Shown in pieces: positions 51,113 through 60,029 of a DNA stretch of 64,000 bases. Made by a program: the position numbers and the translations under genes. The DNA is from a bacterium (lineage in GTDB: Bacteria; UBA8248). The notes beneath the pieces are model-generated. The model was given only the letters and a program-made list of their open reading frames with translations. It was not told the origin of the DNA and ran no database searches. How positions within the stretch are numbered: position 1 is the stretch's first letter; every line of letters starts with the position of its first letter. The stretch is taken from positions 1-64,000 of the forward strand of contig JAJEJD010000002.1 in assembly GCA_022828125.1 (NCBI GenBank), written 5' to 3'.

Positions 51113-51394
51113 CTATTCGATGACCTTGGGAACGCGGAAATGGCCCTTTGCGAAATCGGGCGCCATCTTTTCCATGTTCTCGATGGGGGGGTCGGTGACC
51201 GCATCCTCGCGGAACACGTTCGTGATGTCGAGAACGTGCGAGGTGGGCGCCACGCCCTCGGTGTCCACCTCGTTCAGCTTGGCGATGTGCTCCAGAATCG
51301 CGCCGAGCTGCCCGGTGAATTTCTCGATCTCATCCTCGCTGAGGTTGAGCCGCGCCAGCCTGGATACGTGAACCACGTCTTCTCTTGAAATCGA
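51113..51394 (-). CDS. gatC: Aspartyl/glutamyl-tRNA amidotransferase subunit C
   Basis: The 93-residue protein starts SISREDVVHVSRLARLNLSEDEIEKF (key motif VxHVxxLARLxL), then LGAILEHIAKLNEVDTEGV, TSHV and FREDAV, and ends AKGHFRVPKVIE, the full GatC pattern. It stabilises GatAB, which amidates Glu-tRNA(Gln) or Asp-tRNA(Asn). gatA and gatB are not adjacent, which is unusual but seen in some genomes. ATG 51394 is used; it lies 22 bases after uvrD. Confidence 0.95.
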   Translation of the reverse strand, partial: SISREDVVHVSRLARLNLSEDEIEKFTGQLGAILEHIAKLNEVDTEGVAPTSHVLDITNVFREDAVTDPPIENMEKMAPDFAKGHFRVPKVIE

Positions 51395-51416
51395 CATCTC
51401 TTCCCCCTTTGCGCCC

Positions 51417-53726
51417 TTATACCGCCCGGTTCTCGCCCGCGTCAACGCCCTCATCCGCAGGCGAGAGCGGCGCGTACTTCAACACCAGCTTCCTGGGGCC
51501 CGCGTTCTCGAACTCCACGCTCACCGTCGTGCGGTCCCCGGTTCCCTCGCGTGCGCGGATGACGCCGACCCCGAATTTCTTGTGCCTGACGCGCGCGCCG
51601 GGCGCGAACGGGCCGAGCGCTGCGGCGGGTACGGCGGGCGCGCTTTTCTCTTTCCGGGGAGGAGAGGTTTTCGCTTCCGCCAGAATATCGGCGTAGCGCG
51701 AGTCGGTGGAATCGCGCGGCGCCTTGAAACCGCGCGGGGCGCGTCTGCGCGTTTGGGCGTGATCGCCTATGCGCTTGATGAGATCGGACCCCAATCCCTC
51801 CATAAAGCGGCTCGGCCGCGACGCCCAGCTTTCCTTGGCGCCATCGGGCCGCCGCTCCTTCGCCCAGGAGAGACTTAAAAACTCCTTCGCCCGCGTGACG
51901 CCCACGTAGAGGAGCCTCCTCTCTTCATCGAGGGAAGCAGGATCATCCTTTGAGCGGCCTAATGGGATCAAGCCCTCCTGCACGCCGACGATGCCCACGG
52001 CGGTGGCCTCGATGCCCTTCGCCGCATGAAGCGTCATCAGGGAGAGCGCGCCGCTCTCACCGGACATCTCATCCGCCTCGCCCATCAAGGCCAACTCCTC
52101 TAAAAACAAGCTCCTGGCCTCATCTGACTCGGGCGAGAGGCCCTCTTCTTCGGTGATCCGCTTCTCGAACGCACGCGCCGCCTCGGCGAACTCTTTTGCA
52201 CCCTCCAGCGCCCTGGCGGCGGCGCGGCGGCGCTCCGGCGACGTGCTCCTCTGCGCCGCGCCTTCCAGCCAGGCCCGGTAGCCCGTCCGTTCGAGCACTT
52301 CTTCGATCAGGCGCGCGGGTCTCGCCTTCAGGGCGGCCAGAGACTCGAGCGTCTTCAGCAAGTCCGCAAGCATTTGCGCGGCATTTCCCCGGATGCGGCC
52401 CTGGGCCAGGGCGGCCTCAGCGTCTGCCACCGTGACACCCTGCGCGTCTTCTCCCGCTATCGCCTTCAAGCGCTCGGGCCCCAGCCCCCGGGGCGGGCGG
52501 TTGACGACCCGCGAGAAAGCCGCGCCGTCCCCGGGCCGGATGAGCAGCCTGAAATAGGCCGCCAGGTCCTGCACCTCATTGCGGTCGAAAAACCGCTGGC
52601 CTTTCACCACCTGGTAGGGAATCCCCCGCCTGCGGGCCGCCTCCTCGAGCGGGCGCGACTGCGTGTTGATGCGGTAGAAGACGGCGACATCTTTCCAGGG
52701 TATCGCATCACCCGCTCCCGCTTCGATGAGGCGCTTGATGACGGCTTCCGCCTCTTCTTCCGCGTTCGCCGCCGCCAGATAGCAGACGGCCTCTCCCGCC
52801 GCCTTGCGCGTGAAGAGGCGCTTCTCGTGCCGCGCCCCGGCCCCACCCATGATGCGCGAGGCGAGGTTCAGTATCGCGCCGCTCGAGCGGTAGTTCTCCT
52901 CCAGGCGGAACACCCTGGCGCCTGCGAACCTGCGCTCAAAATCGAGGATGTTCTCCACACGCGCGCCCCGCCAGCCGTAGATACCCTGATCGTCATCTCC
53001 CACGGCGAACACGCGCCCGTGAACGCGCGAGAGTAGGGCCACGAGTTCGTCCTGCGCGGGGTTGGTGTCCTGATATTCATCGACGAGTATTTCCTCGAAG
53101 CGGTCCTGGTATTTTTGGAGAACGTCTGGATGCCGTTTGAACATACTCAAAGGCCGCGCGAGCAGGTCGTCGAAATCCACCGCGCCCGCCTCGCGCAGGG
53201 CGCGCTCATAGGCGGGGGTGATTTTCCGGGCCGCCGCGTCGATGCTGAAGGGAGCGGGTTCCGCATCCTCCGCCTCCGCCAGCGAGGTCTTGCGGCGGCC
53301 TATCTGCTCCAGAACCGCCCGGGGCGCGTATCGCTCCTCGCTGATCTTCGCCTCCGCCAGGCACCGTTTTACGAGCGTCATGCACTCCCCGCGCGAGAAG
53401 ATAGTGAAACTCGGCGACAAGCCCGCCGCCTCGGCTTCTGTTCTCAGAATCCTTGCGCAGACGGCGTGAAAGGTGCCCACCCAGATGCCCCGCGCGCCAT
53501 CTTCCAGCGATGCGAACAGGCGCTCTTTCATCTCGCCCGCCGCCTTGTTCGTGAACGTGATGGCCAGAATCCGGTTCGGGGCGAGGCCCTCTTCGAGCAG
53601 GCGCAGGATGCGGTGGACGATCACCCGCGTCTTGCCCGAACCCGCGCCCGCCAGCACCAGGTTCGCGCCCGGCGGCGCGAGAACGGCCTCTTTCTGCTGG
53701 GGGTTCAGGTTTTCCAGATAGTCCAC
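51417..53726 (-). CDS. UvrD/PcrA-type ATP-dependent DNA helicase
   Basis: The 769-residue superfamily 1 helicase has LENLNPQQKEAVLAPPGANL (Q motif), LVLAGAGSGKTRV (Walker A), ILVDEYQDTNPAQ (motif II), GDDDQGIYGWRG (motif III), LMTLHAAKGIEA (motif V) and LLYVGVTRAKEFLSLS (motif VI). It unwinds DNA with 3'-5' polarity in repair or removes stalled complexes. The C-terminus has the PcrA-type tail with VRHKKFGVGVIRAREGT, a Tudor-like RNA polymerase-binding domain. Starts with GTG. Confidence 0.95.
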   Translation of the reverse strand: MDYLENLNPQQKEAVLAPPGANLVLAGAGSGKTRVIVHRILRLLEEGLAPNRILAITFTNKAAGEMKERLFASLEDGARGIWVGTFHAVCARILRTEAEAAGLSPSFTIFSRGECMTLVKRCLAEAKISEERYAPRAVLEQIGRRKTSLAEAEDAEPAPFSIDAAARKITPAYERALREAGAVDFDDLLARPLSMFKRHPDVLQKYQDRFEEILVDEYQDTNPAQDELVALLSRVHGRVFAVGDDDQGIYGWRGARVENILDFERRFAGARVFRLEENYRSSGAILNLASRIMGGAGARHEKRLFTRKAAGEAVCYLAAANAEEEAEAVIKRLIEAGAGDAIPWKDVAVFYRINTQSRPLEEAARRRGIPYQVVKGQRFFDRNEVQDLAAYFRLLIRPGDGAAFSRVVNRPPRGLGPERLKAIAGEDAQGVTVADAEAALAQGRIRGNAAQMLADLLKTLESLAALKARPARLIEEVLERTGYRAWLEGAAQRSTSPERRRAAARALEGAKEFAEAARAFEKRITEEEGLSPESDEARSLFLEELALMGEADEMSGESGALSLMTLHAAKGIEATAVGIVGVQEGLIPLGRSKDDPASLDEERRLLYVGVTRAKEFLSLSWAKERRPDGAKESWASRPSRFMEGLGSDLIKRIGDHAQTRRRAPRGFKAPRDSTDSRYADILAEAKTSPPRKEKSAPAVPAAALGPFAPGARVRHKKFGVGVIRAREGTGDRTTVSVEFENAGPRKLVLKYAPLSPADEGVDAGENRAV

Positions 53727-53742
53727 GGATTTATTTTTCGGC

Positions 53743-54519
53743 TCAGAACCGGCGGCGGCCCACGCTCGGCTTGGGAGCGCGGATGAGCGTTCGCTCGGGA
53801 TAGACCCCCTTGGAGACGGTCGCGTTGGGCGCGACCCAGGAGCCGGGGCCGAGCATCACGCCCGGAGACGTCACGACGTTGCAGCCGATCTCTGCGTCAT
53901 CGCCCACGATAGCGCCCAACTTCGTGAGGCCTGTGTCGATGCGCTCTCCCTCGGCGCGCAGGACGATGTTCTTCACCGCGCCCGCTCTTTTCTCTTCTTC
54001 CGTCCTGAGTTCCAGGTTCGCCAGCTTGGCGCCCGCGCCCAGGTTGGCATCCGCACCCAGAATGCTGTCCCCCACGTAGGCGAAATGCCCCGCCTGCGCG
54101 CCGTTCAAAAAGGCGCTGTTCTTGACTTCGGTCGCATGGCCCACGACGGCGCCCGGCCCGATGAGGCAGCCGCCCCGCAGATACGCCCCGTGCCTCACTT
54201 CCGCGCCTGCGCAAAGCACCGTCGGCCCCTTGATGACGCATCCAGGCTCCACCCGCACGCCCGCCTCGATGAACAGGCCGACGGAGGCGATTTTCAGGCT
54301 CTCCTCCGGGACGCACAGCCCCTCGCTCACCACGAGGCCCTCCTCCACCCGGAGCGCTGTGGCCTCACCCAAAGGCGCATCCGCCTCATCCACCAGTTTC
54401 CGGGTGAAATCATCCAGCAGGCCAACCGCCTCCCAGGCGTGCGCAGCGCTTTTGAGGAGGGCGGCGTGGGGAAATTCGCCGAGCCTTCGGAAATAGGTTT
54501 GAGTCGCAGTCGCGCTCAT
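53743..54519 (-). CDS. Left-handed beta-helix protein, GlmU C-terminal-like acyltransferase
   Basis: The 258-residue protein has a helical N-terminal part (1-95) and then hexapeptide repeats: GVFIEAGVRVEPGCVIKGPT-type turns, GHATEVKNSAFLNGAQAGHF, YVGDSILGADANLGAGAKLAN. This is the acetyl/acyl-transferase half seen in archaeal-type GlmU proteins. It probably transfers an acetyl group to glucosamine-1-phosphate or another sugar phosphate. ATG 54519 overlaps the upstream mutase stop by four bases. It ends 16 bases before uvrD. Confidence 0.85.
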   Translation of the reverse strand: MSATATQTYFRRLGEFPHAALLKSAAHAWEAVGLLDDFTRKLVDEADAPLGEATALRVEEGLVVSEGLCVPEESLKIASVGLFIEAGVRVEPGCVIKGPTVLCAGAEVRHGAYLRGGCLIGPGAVVGHATEVKNSAFLNGAQAGHFAYVGDSILGADANLGAGAKLANLELRTEEEKRAGAVKNIVLRAEGERIDTGLTKLGAIVGDDAEIGCNVVTSPGVMLGPGSWVAPNATVSKGVYPERTLIRAPKPSVGRRRF

Positions 54520-56447
54520 CTTTTCTGCTCCAGATACCACTCACCGAGCGGCGTGATGCTGAAAGTTCCGGCCTCCTCCCGCGCGAGTCCGCCGCGCAGA
54601 ACCTCTTTTCTGACGCCGGCCGCTCGAGTCGGCGCGCCGAAGCGGGCCTCTGCGTCCGAGTCCAGATGCGCATCGACGGCCGCAATATCCATTTCACGCT
54701 CTTTCAAGGCTTCGAGCAAGCTCGCCTCCGCCCGCGCGCCGGGGGCGTCATGGTCCTTCATGCGCCCTAGAATCTCGCGCAGCACCTCATCCCCCACGGC
54801 GCAGAGTTTTTCTTCCCACCCGGCGGGGCCTCTCAAAACCACGCCCGTCCGGCTCTCGGTGCCGGAGTTCCTCACGTATATCGCGCCAAGAGGGCCGCCC
54901 GCGTCGTCTTCCAGGGCGAGATACATGACGCCCGGGTCGTCCTCCAAAGGTGCAAAGCGCGGGGTGGCTACGCCCGAGAAGGTGCTCTTTGCGCCCTGCA
55001 TGAGTTTCGCGCCGATGGCCTCCCACGCCCCCGTTCCCGGCGCGAAGCGGCTCCGCGCCACATGGTAGGCATAATAAGACCTCTTGAACCCGCGGGGAAA
55101 CGGCGCGGCGATTGCCGCATAGGCATCTTCGGGTTCCGCCTCCTCGAACAGGCTCCGCACAGAGGCGCAGGTGTTCAGGAAACTCTTCAAGCCGTCTCCG
55201 ACTGCGATTCTTTGCCCCTCGCCCAAAGCGTTGACGAGCAGGCCCGGCGCGACCGTGTGGCCCGATTCCTCACCCCCCAGGGCGAAGCGGTCCCCGAATC
55301 TGCGCGCCTCGTTCAGTATCCACTTATCCCCCACGGGGGTGAAGACGACGCTCAGGCCCACCTCGGCCAGGGCCGCCGCCGCGCCCGAATCGCTCTCTAT
55401 CGTCAGGGCGGCCACGCCGTCTTCGGGCAGTTCATCTTCTCCTTTCAGGAAACGGGCCTGCAAAACGAGCGCGTCGTCGCCGTCCAGGACGTGAAGCGCG
55501 TCGCGAAACGGATTGTAGACGAGGGTGTAGCCCCTGTCGCCGTCGGCATCCAGAACGCAGGCCGCCGCCAGACCGTTGCCCTTTCTCAGATCTTCGCGCC
55601 GCGCGCGGCCCGCCTCAAACAGCGCGCGCGCGCCCGCGTGGCCGTCGATGAAACCGGCGTCATCTCCCTCGACGATGCGCCTGCCCTCGAGAGCAACCAC
55701 GCCGCCGCCCTCGTTCACGCGGCCCTCACCCAAAGCGTTCACCTCACACACGCTCAAAGGATCAAATTCTTCCAGCACCCCTGCGGCCAGCCCGCTCCAC
55801 GCCCCCGCCGCCGGGTCCACCACGAGGCTCCACCGGGCGAGGTCGCCCGCGCGCAGCCAGCAGTTGGGAAGCTGGGTAATGTAATCGACGTAAAACGCGC
55901 GCGCCTCGGCGGCTGCTTCCACGCCGTGTCCGCTCTCGGGCGTCTGCTCGACCGCGCTCCACTCGCTCGCCCGGACGCGGGCGCTCAGCGCCGCATCCTC
56001 ATCCGGCAGGGGCTTGGCCGAATCGGGGGCCAACAGGATTTTCACGCCGTTTTGCTCCGCGGGGTTGTGAGAGGCGGTGAGGACCACCGCGCCCGCGCCG
56101 CCCACGCCCGCCAGATAGGCGGCCGCCGCAGGCGTCGGCATCACCCCAAGCGAGAGGGCGTGCGCGCCCGCGCGCAGAAGGCCGTTCACGCACGCGGCAG
56201 TGAATTCCCCCTCAACGTCCCTCGGGTCCCAGGCCAGCACCACCGCGGTCGGGGAGATGAGCTGCTCGGAAGCCCGCTCCAGAAGCCAGGCGCCGGCCTC
56301 GAAAACATAGTGCTCGATGAAGCGGGGCGTCAGGATTCCATGCTCCAGGAAGGCCGTGCGCGGGTCGAGGCCCGCCGCCTGTGGATGCTCCTCATCGGCG
56401 GCTAGGCCGCGAACTCCGTCCGTTCCCTGAAACTTCGCGTTCGGCAT
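54516..56447 (-). CDS. Phosphohexomutase (GlmM/PGM-PMM-like) with extra C-terminal domain
   Basis: The 643-residue protein begins KFQGTDGVRGL, a GlmM-type start, and has the phosphoserine loop VLTASHNPAEQNGVK, the metal loop DADGDRGYTLVYN, the sugar-binding GGEESGHTV and the phosphate-binding RNSGTESRTG. It is about 200 residues longer than GlmM; the end (from about residue 575) includes GTFSITPLGEWYLEQ, which resembles the wing of a winged-helix domain. It interconverts sugar-6- and sugar-1-phosphate, probably glucosamine phosphate given the glmS neighbour. ATG at 56447. Confidence 0.88.
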   Translation of the reverse strand: MPNAKFQGTDGVRGLAADEEHPQAAGLDPRTAFLEHGILTPRFIEHYVFEAGAWLLERASEQLISPTAVVLAWDPRDVEGEFTAACVNGLLRAGAHALSLGVMPTPAAAAYLAGVGGAGAVVLTASHNPAEQNGVKILLAPDSAKPLPDEDAALSARVRASEWSAVEQTPESGHGVEAAAEARAFYVDYITQLPNCWLRAGDLARWSLVVDPAAGAWSGLAAGVLEEFDPLSVCEVNALGEGRVNEGGGVVALEGRRIVEGDDAGFIDGHAGARALFEAGRARREDLRKGNGLAAACVLDADGDRGYTLVYNPFRDALHVLDGDDALVLQARFLKGEDELPEDGVAALTIESDSGAAAALAEVGLSVVFTPVGDKWILNEARRFGDRFALGGEESGHTVAPGLLVNALGEGQRIAVGDGLKSFLNTCASVRSLFEEAEPEDAYAAIAAPFPRGFKRSYYAYHVARSRFAPGTGAWEAIGAKLMQGAKSTFSGVATPRFAPLEDDPGVMYLALEDDAGGPLGAIYVRNSGTESRTGVVLRGPAGWEEKLCAVGDEVLREILGRMKDHDAPGARAEASLLEALKEREMDIAAVDAHLDSDAEARFGAPTRAAGVRKEVLRGGLAREEAGTFSITPLGEWYLEQKR

Positions 56448-56461
56448 TGCGGGGAGCGCCC

Positions 56462-58285
56462 TCAGGCGACGGTGACGGACTTCGCCAGGGCGCGCGGCCT
56501 GTCGACGTCGCGCTTGAGCGCCACCGCGAGGAAATAGGCCAGCAACTGCCCCGAGACGAGATGCAGGAAGGGCGCAAGCTGCGCGGAGACCCTGGGCAGC
56601 ACGATCTCCTCGCTGAAGAGCCCTTCCACCATCTCGTCTCCCTCGAAGCGGTAGCCCAGGACGAAGCCGCCGCGCGCGCGGACTTCCTCCGCGCTGCTCC
56701 TGGTGAGCGCGTGGAGCTCGGCCTCTTCCGGTGTGGGCATCAGGACGATGGTGTGCATGTTCTCATCGATGAGGGAGATGGTCCCGTGCTTGAGGAACCC
56801 CGCGCTCATCCCCTCCGCGTGGAGGTAGGTGACTTCCTTCATCTTGAGCGCGCATTCGAGCGCCGCCGGGTAATAGATGCCCCGGCCCAGGTAGAGCCAG
56901 TTCTTCATGTGCTGGTGCGCGTTCGCAGCCGTGTGGAAATAACCCGAGCGCTCATTGAGCGTCTCGAGCACGAGGTCGGACAAGGTGGCGACCTCTTCCC
57001 TCAGCGCCTCGACTTCCGCCTCGCTCAAGCGCCCCGCGAGCAGACCCAGTTCCATCGAGGCGAGCAGCAATACGACCGCCTGGCTCAGGGCCGTCTTGGT
57101 GCTGATGACGCATTTTTCAGGTCCCGCGCCCTGGAGTATCGGAACGTCTACCGAGCGAACCAGGGTGGAGCCCATCATGTTCACGATGCCCGCCGTTCTG
57201 GCGCCTTTCGTTTTCGCATGGCGCAGGGCGCTCAGCGTGTCGTAGGTCTCCCCCGACTGGCTGATGGCGCAAAAGCCGTCCTCGGGCCCGATATCCGCGA
57301 TGTGGGAGAACTCGTCCGTACTGACGACGGGCAGATACTTCCCCCCCAGGCGGCTGAAGAAATACTGCCCCATCGACGCGATGTAATAAGTCGTTCCGAC
57401 GCCGCCCAGGAAGCATTGCCGCGATTCGTGGATCATCCCGGCCAGGGACTGGATGTCCTCCCTGGGAATCTGGAGGGCGGCCTGGACGGTGGTGGGCTGA
57501 TCGTAAATCTCCTTGAGCATGAAATGGGGGTAGCCGCCCCGGCGCGCCTTCTCCGCGTCCCACTCGATCTCGGTGACTTCCTTGTCGACGCGCTCCCGGG
57601 TGAGCAGGCTCTTGACCGCATAGCTCTCCGGCGTGATGAGCGCGTATTCGCCGTCTTCCATGATGATCGCCCGGCGGGTGAACTCGAAGAACGCGCTGAA
57701 ATCCGACCCCACGTAGTTCGCGTCGTCCCCCAGGCCGATGATGAGGGGCGATTCGCGCTTCACGCAGAAGATCCGGCCCGGCGCGTCGACCGAGATGACC
57801 GCCAGGGCGAAGGTGCCCTCGAGCTCGTCGATCGCCTCGACGAAACCCTCCTCCACGTCCTGGCCGTTTCGCGCGATTTTCTGCGCCACCAGGTGCGCGA
57901 TGACCTCGGAATCCGTCTCGGAGCGGAACGCCGCGCCATTGCGGGCGAGCCTCTCCTTGAGTTCCTTGTAGTTCGAGATGATGCCGTTGTGGACCACGGC
58001 CAGGCGGCTCTCGTTGTCCGCGTGGGGGTGCGCGTTCGCCTGCGTCACCCCGCCGTGCGTCGCCCAGCGCGTATGCGCGATGCCCACCAGGCCCTTCATG
58101 TCGGTGAAGCGCTCGAGGGAATTCACCGCCTCCACGGTGCCCACGTTCTTTCGGATGTCTATCGCCCCGTTTCTCTGGACGGCCATGCCGCAGGAGTCGT
58201 AGCCGCGGTATTCCAGGGCGGCGATGGAGCGCAGGAGCTTTTGCGAGACGTTCGCGCTCGCCGCCATGCCCGCGATGCCGCACAT
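56462..58285 (-). CDS. glmS: Glutamine-fructose-6-phosphate aminotransferase
   Basis: The 607-residue protein starts MCGIAGM with Cys as the glutaminase nucleophile, followed by IAHTRWATHGGVT and NGIISNYKELKE. Two SIS domains follow, with the first around TTYYIASMG and ISQSGETYDTLSAL, and the C-terminus DRPRALAKSVTVA is diagnostic. It makes glucosamine-6-phosphate, the entry to UDP-GlcNAc. It starts one base after the GlmU-like gene stops. Confidence 0.96.
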   Translation of the reverse strand: MCGIAGMAASANVSQKLLRSIAALEYRGYDSCGMAVQRNGAIDIRKNVGTVEAVNSLERFTDMKGLVGIAHTRWATHGGVTQANAHPHADNESRLAVVHNGIISNYKELKERLARNGAAFRSETDSEVIAHLVAQKIARNGQDVEEGFVEAIDELEGTFALAVISVDAPGRIFCVKRESPLIIGLGDDANYVGSDFSAFFEFTRRAIIMEDGEYALITPESYAVKSLLTRERVDKEVTEIEWDAEKARRGGYPHFMLKEIYDQPTTVQAALQIPREDIQSLAGMIHESRQCFLGGVGTTYYIASMGQYFFSRLGGKYLPVVSTDEFSHIADIGPEDGFCAISQSGETYDTLSALRHAKTKGARTAGIVNMMGSTLVRSVDVPILQGAGPEKCVISTKTALSQAVVLLLASMELGLLAGRLSEAEVEALREEVATLSDLVLETLNERSGYFHTAANAHQHMKNWLYLGRGIYYPAALECALKMKEVTYLHAEGMSAGFLKHGTISLIDENMHTIVLMPTPEEAELHALTRSSAEEVRARGGFVLGYRFEGDEMVEGLFSEEIVLPRVSAQLAPFLHLVSGQLLAYFLAVALKRDVDRPRALAKSVTVA

Positions 58286-58286
58286 G

Positions 58287-59492
58287 CTAGTTCTCCTCCC
58301 GTGGATAGGTGAAGTGATGCGGGATGACTTCGCCGGGCGGCACGACAGTTCCCGAGGCCAGCGTATTCGATGCGCCGACCATCGCCCCGTCGCCCAGGAA
58401 AGAACCCACCTTGTCGAGACCCGAATCGACCTCGCCGTCCGGCATGGGCACCACGATTTCGGACTGGTCGAGGTTCTGAATCAGCGTCAACGTCCCCGAG
58501 CCCACCACGGCGTCCTCACCCACGACGCTGTCGCCCACGAAGGAGAGGCGCCCCACCCGGACGCCGTTGAAGAGGATGCAGTTTTTGAGCTCCACGCCGA
58601 AGCCGATGGTCGCGTTCGCGCCGATGGCCGTATAGGGGCGCACCAGAACCCCGTTCCCCAGAAACGTATTCTCCCCGATGAAGCACGGCCCGAAGATGGA
58701 GGCGCCCGATTCGATCACCACGTTCTTCTCGATCACCACGGGCCCCCGGAACTGCACCGCGCCCCGCAGCCGCACGCTGCCGTCCACGCGGGCCTCGCTC
58801 CAGGTGTCCATGACCATCCGGTTGCCCTGAAGCAGGTCCCAGGGGTGCTGGGCGTCCAGCCAGGGTTCCTCCCAGATCGAGGAGCGAATCCCCTCGCCCG
58901 CGCACAGTTCGTTGAACGCCTCGTCCATCTCGAGGCTTTCGAGCAAATCGAACAGCCGGTAGGGCATGACGAACACGCCGGCCAGCACGTAATTGCCCAC
59001 CTCGCGCTCCACGGGCTTCTCCACGAGGCGCTCTATCTGCATGTCCTTGCCGAGATAGACCGTGCCGTAGTTCTGGGCATGGGGGGTGTGGCAAATCGCC
59101 GCCACGGGCTGGTGAAAAGTGCCGAACGCCTGCACGACCTGGCGGTACATGTTCTCGGACGCCAGCACGTCCGCGTAGACCAGCAGGAACGACTCATCCT
59201 CCTGGAAGTGGCCTTTCGCGAGACTGATGGCGTCGCGGATTCCCGTGGGCTCTTCTTGGCGGATGTACTGAATCGTCATCCCGTAGCGCGAACCCTGGCC
59301 GAATTCGTTGATGATCCTGTCGGCGCGGTGACCGACGACGACGACGAGGTCGCTGACGCCGGCGGCGCGTATTTTCTTGAGCGCCGAATGCAGGAGCATC
59401 TCGCCCGCCATCGGCAGCATCGCCTTGGGCCGGGTATTCGTAAACGGATATAAACCGGCCCCGCGGCCGGCCGCCAGAATCAGTGCTCTCAC
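58287..59492 (-). CDS. Bifunctional sugar-1-phosphate nucleotidylyltransferase/acyltransferase (archaeal-type GlmU)
   Basis: The 401-residue protein starts ALILAAGRGAGLYPFTNTRPKAMLP, reported here as the LILAAGRG and RPKAMLP motifs of nucleotidyltransferases, with the metal Asp in VYADVL. From about residue 250 a left-handed beta-helix contains FIGENTFLGNGVLVRP, FGVELKNCILFNGVRVG and SFVGDSVVGEDAVVGSGT. This layout is like archaeal ST0452-type GlmU rather than bacterial GlmU, whose start is different. It makes UDP- or dTDP-sugars. GTG start at 59492. Confidence 0.88.
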   Translation of the reverse strand: MRALILAAGRGAGLYPFTNTRPKAMLPMAGEMLLHSALKKIRAAGVSDLVVVVGHRADRIINEFGQGSRYGMTIQYIRQEEPTGIRDAISLAKGHFQEDESFLLVYADVLASENMYRQVVQAFGTFHQPVAAICHTPHAQNYGTVYLGKDMQIERLVEKPVEREVGNYVLAGVFVMPYRLFDLLESLEMDEAFNELCAGEGIRSSIWEEPWLDAQHPWDLLQGNRMVMDTWSEARVDGSVRLRGAVQFRGPVVIEKNVVIESGASIFGPCFIGENTFLGNGVLVRPYTAIGANATIGFGVELKNCILFNGVRVGRLSFVGDSVVGEDAVVGSGTLTLIQNLDQSEIVVPMPDGEVDSGLDKVGSFLGDGAMVGASNTLASGTVVPPGEVIPHHFTYPREEN

Positions 59493-59782
59493 GAGATACC
59501 TTCCTGAAATTCGCTCAAAACAGCCCCCGAACGGGCGTTTCCTCCCGTTTTTTCTATCTTGCGCGGCAAATTATAGCAAATCGGGGTTGTGGAAAAACCC
59601 CCGATTTCGTGATTCGGGGAACGAAACCGACCGGGGAGGGGGGAGATACCCGGTTCTCAAGAGGGAAGGATTTCGTAGGGTTCGGACATATATGCCCGAC
59701 TGTGTGTTCTCCCGTTCGGAGGCGGTCGTCATGGAAACGGGTGGACATTCGGGTCCGTGGGACAGCTACGAAGACCCCATGA

Positions 59783-59838
59783 TTTTGTAGGGACAGGTCG
59801 CGACCTCGGACAGGCGCAGGAGCCTGTCCGCTACAAAA
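59783..59838. repeat. 56-bp palindromic element
   Basis: TTTTGTAG-GGACAGG at the left pairs with CCTGTCC-G-CTACAAAA at the right. It abuts the C/G-tract element directly, suggesting insertion of one repeat beside another. Confidence 0.65.
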
Positions 59839-59839
59839 G

Positions 59840-59953
59840 CAACCCCCCCTACCCCCCCTTGTCAGGGGGGTATAAAAAGGCGATGCGCCCCCGCCGGGCT
59901 GAGGGGGTTTTGCTTTTTCTTGCCCCCCTGACAAGGGGGGGTAGGGGGGGTTG
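59840..59953 (+). repeat. Palindromic C/G-tract element, copy 2
   Basis: 114 bases with perfect 31-bp terminal inverted repeats, starting CAACCCCCCCTACCCCCC. The centre carries GGGCTGAGGGGGTTTTGC as in copy 1 at 43711-43823. Same orientation as copy 1. No protein is encoded. Confidence 0.85.
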
Positions 59954-60029
59954 CTTTTCGATGAGAGAGGCCGGCGGTTCGCGCGAAAGCGGCTCTCCAA
60001 CAGCACCGAATCGGGCGCGCCTGCGCGCA

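Larger units (their letters stand above)
59493..60029. other. Repeat-filled intergenic region
   Basis: About 537 bases without a gene inside the leftward sugar-nucleotide set. It holds a short hairpin CCCCGA/TCGGGG near 59600, the palindrome at 59783-59838 and the C/G-tract element at 59840-59953. The first 80 bases before the GlmU-like gene probably hold its promoter; none is clear. Confidence 0.5.

Noticed and set aside
56381-58312. Rightward frame of 643 codons opposite glmS
   Set aside because: glmS is certain from its N-terminal Cys, SIS domains and C-terminal signature. The antisense frame has no domain.
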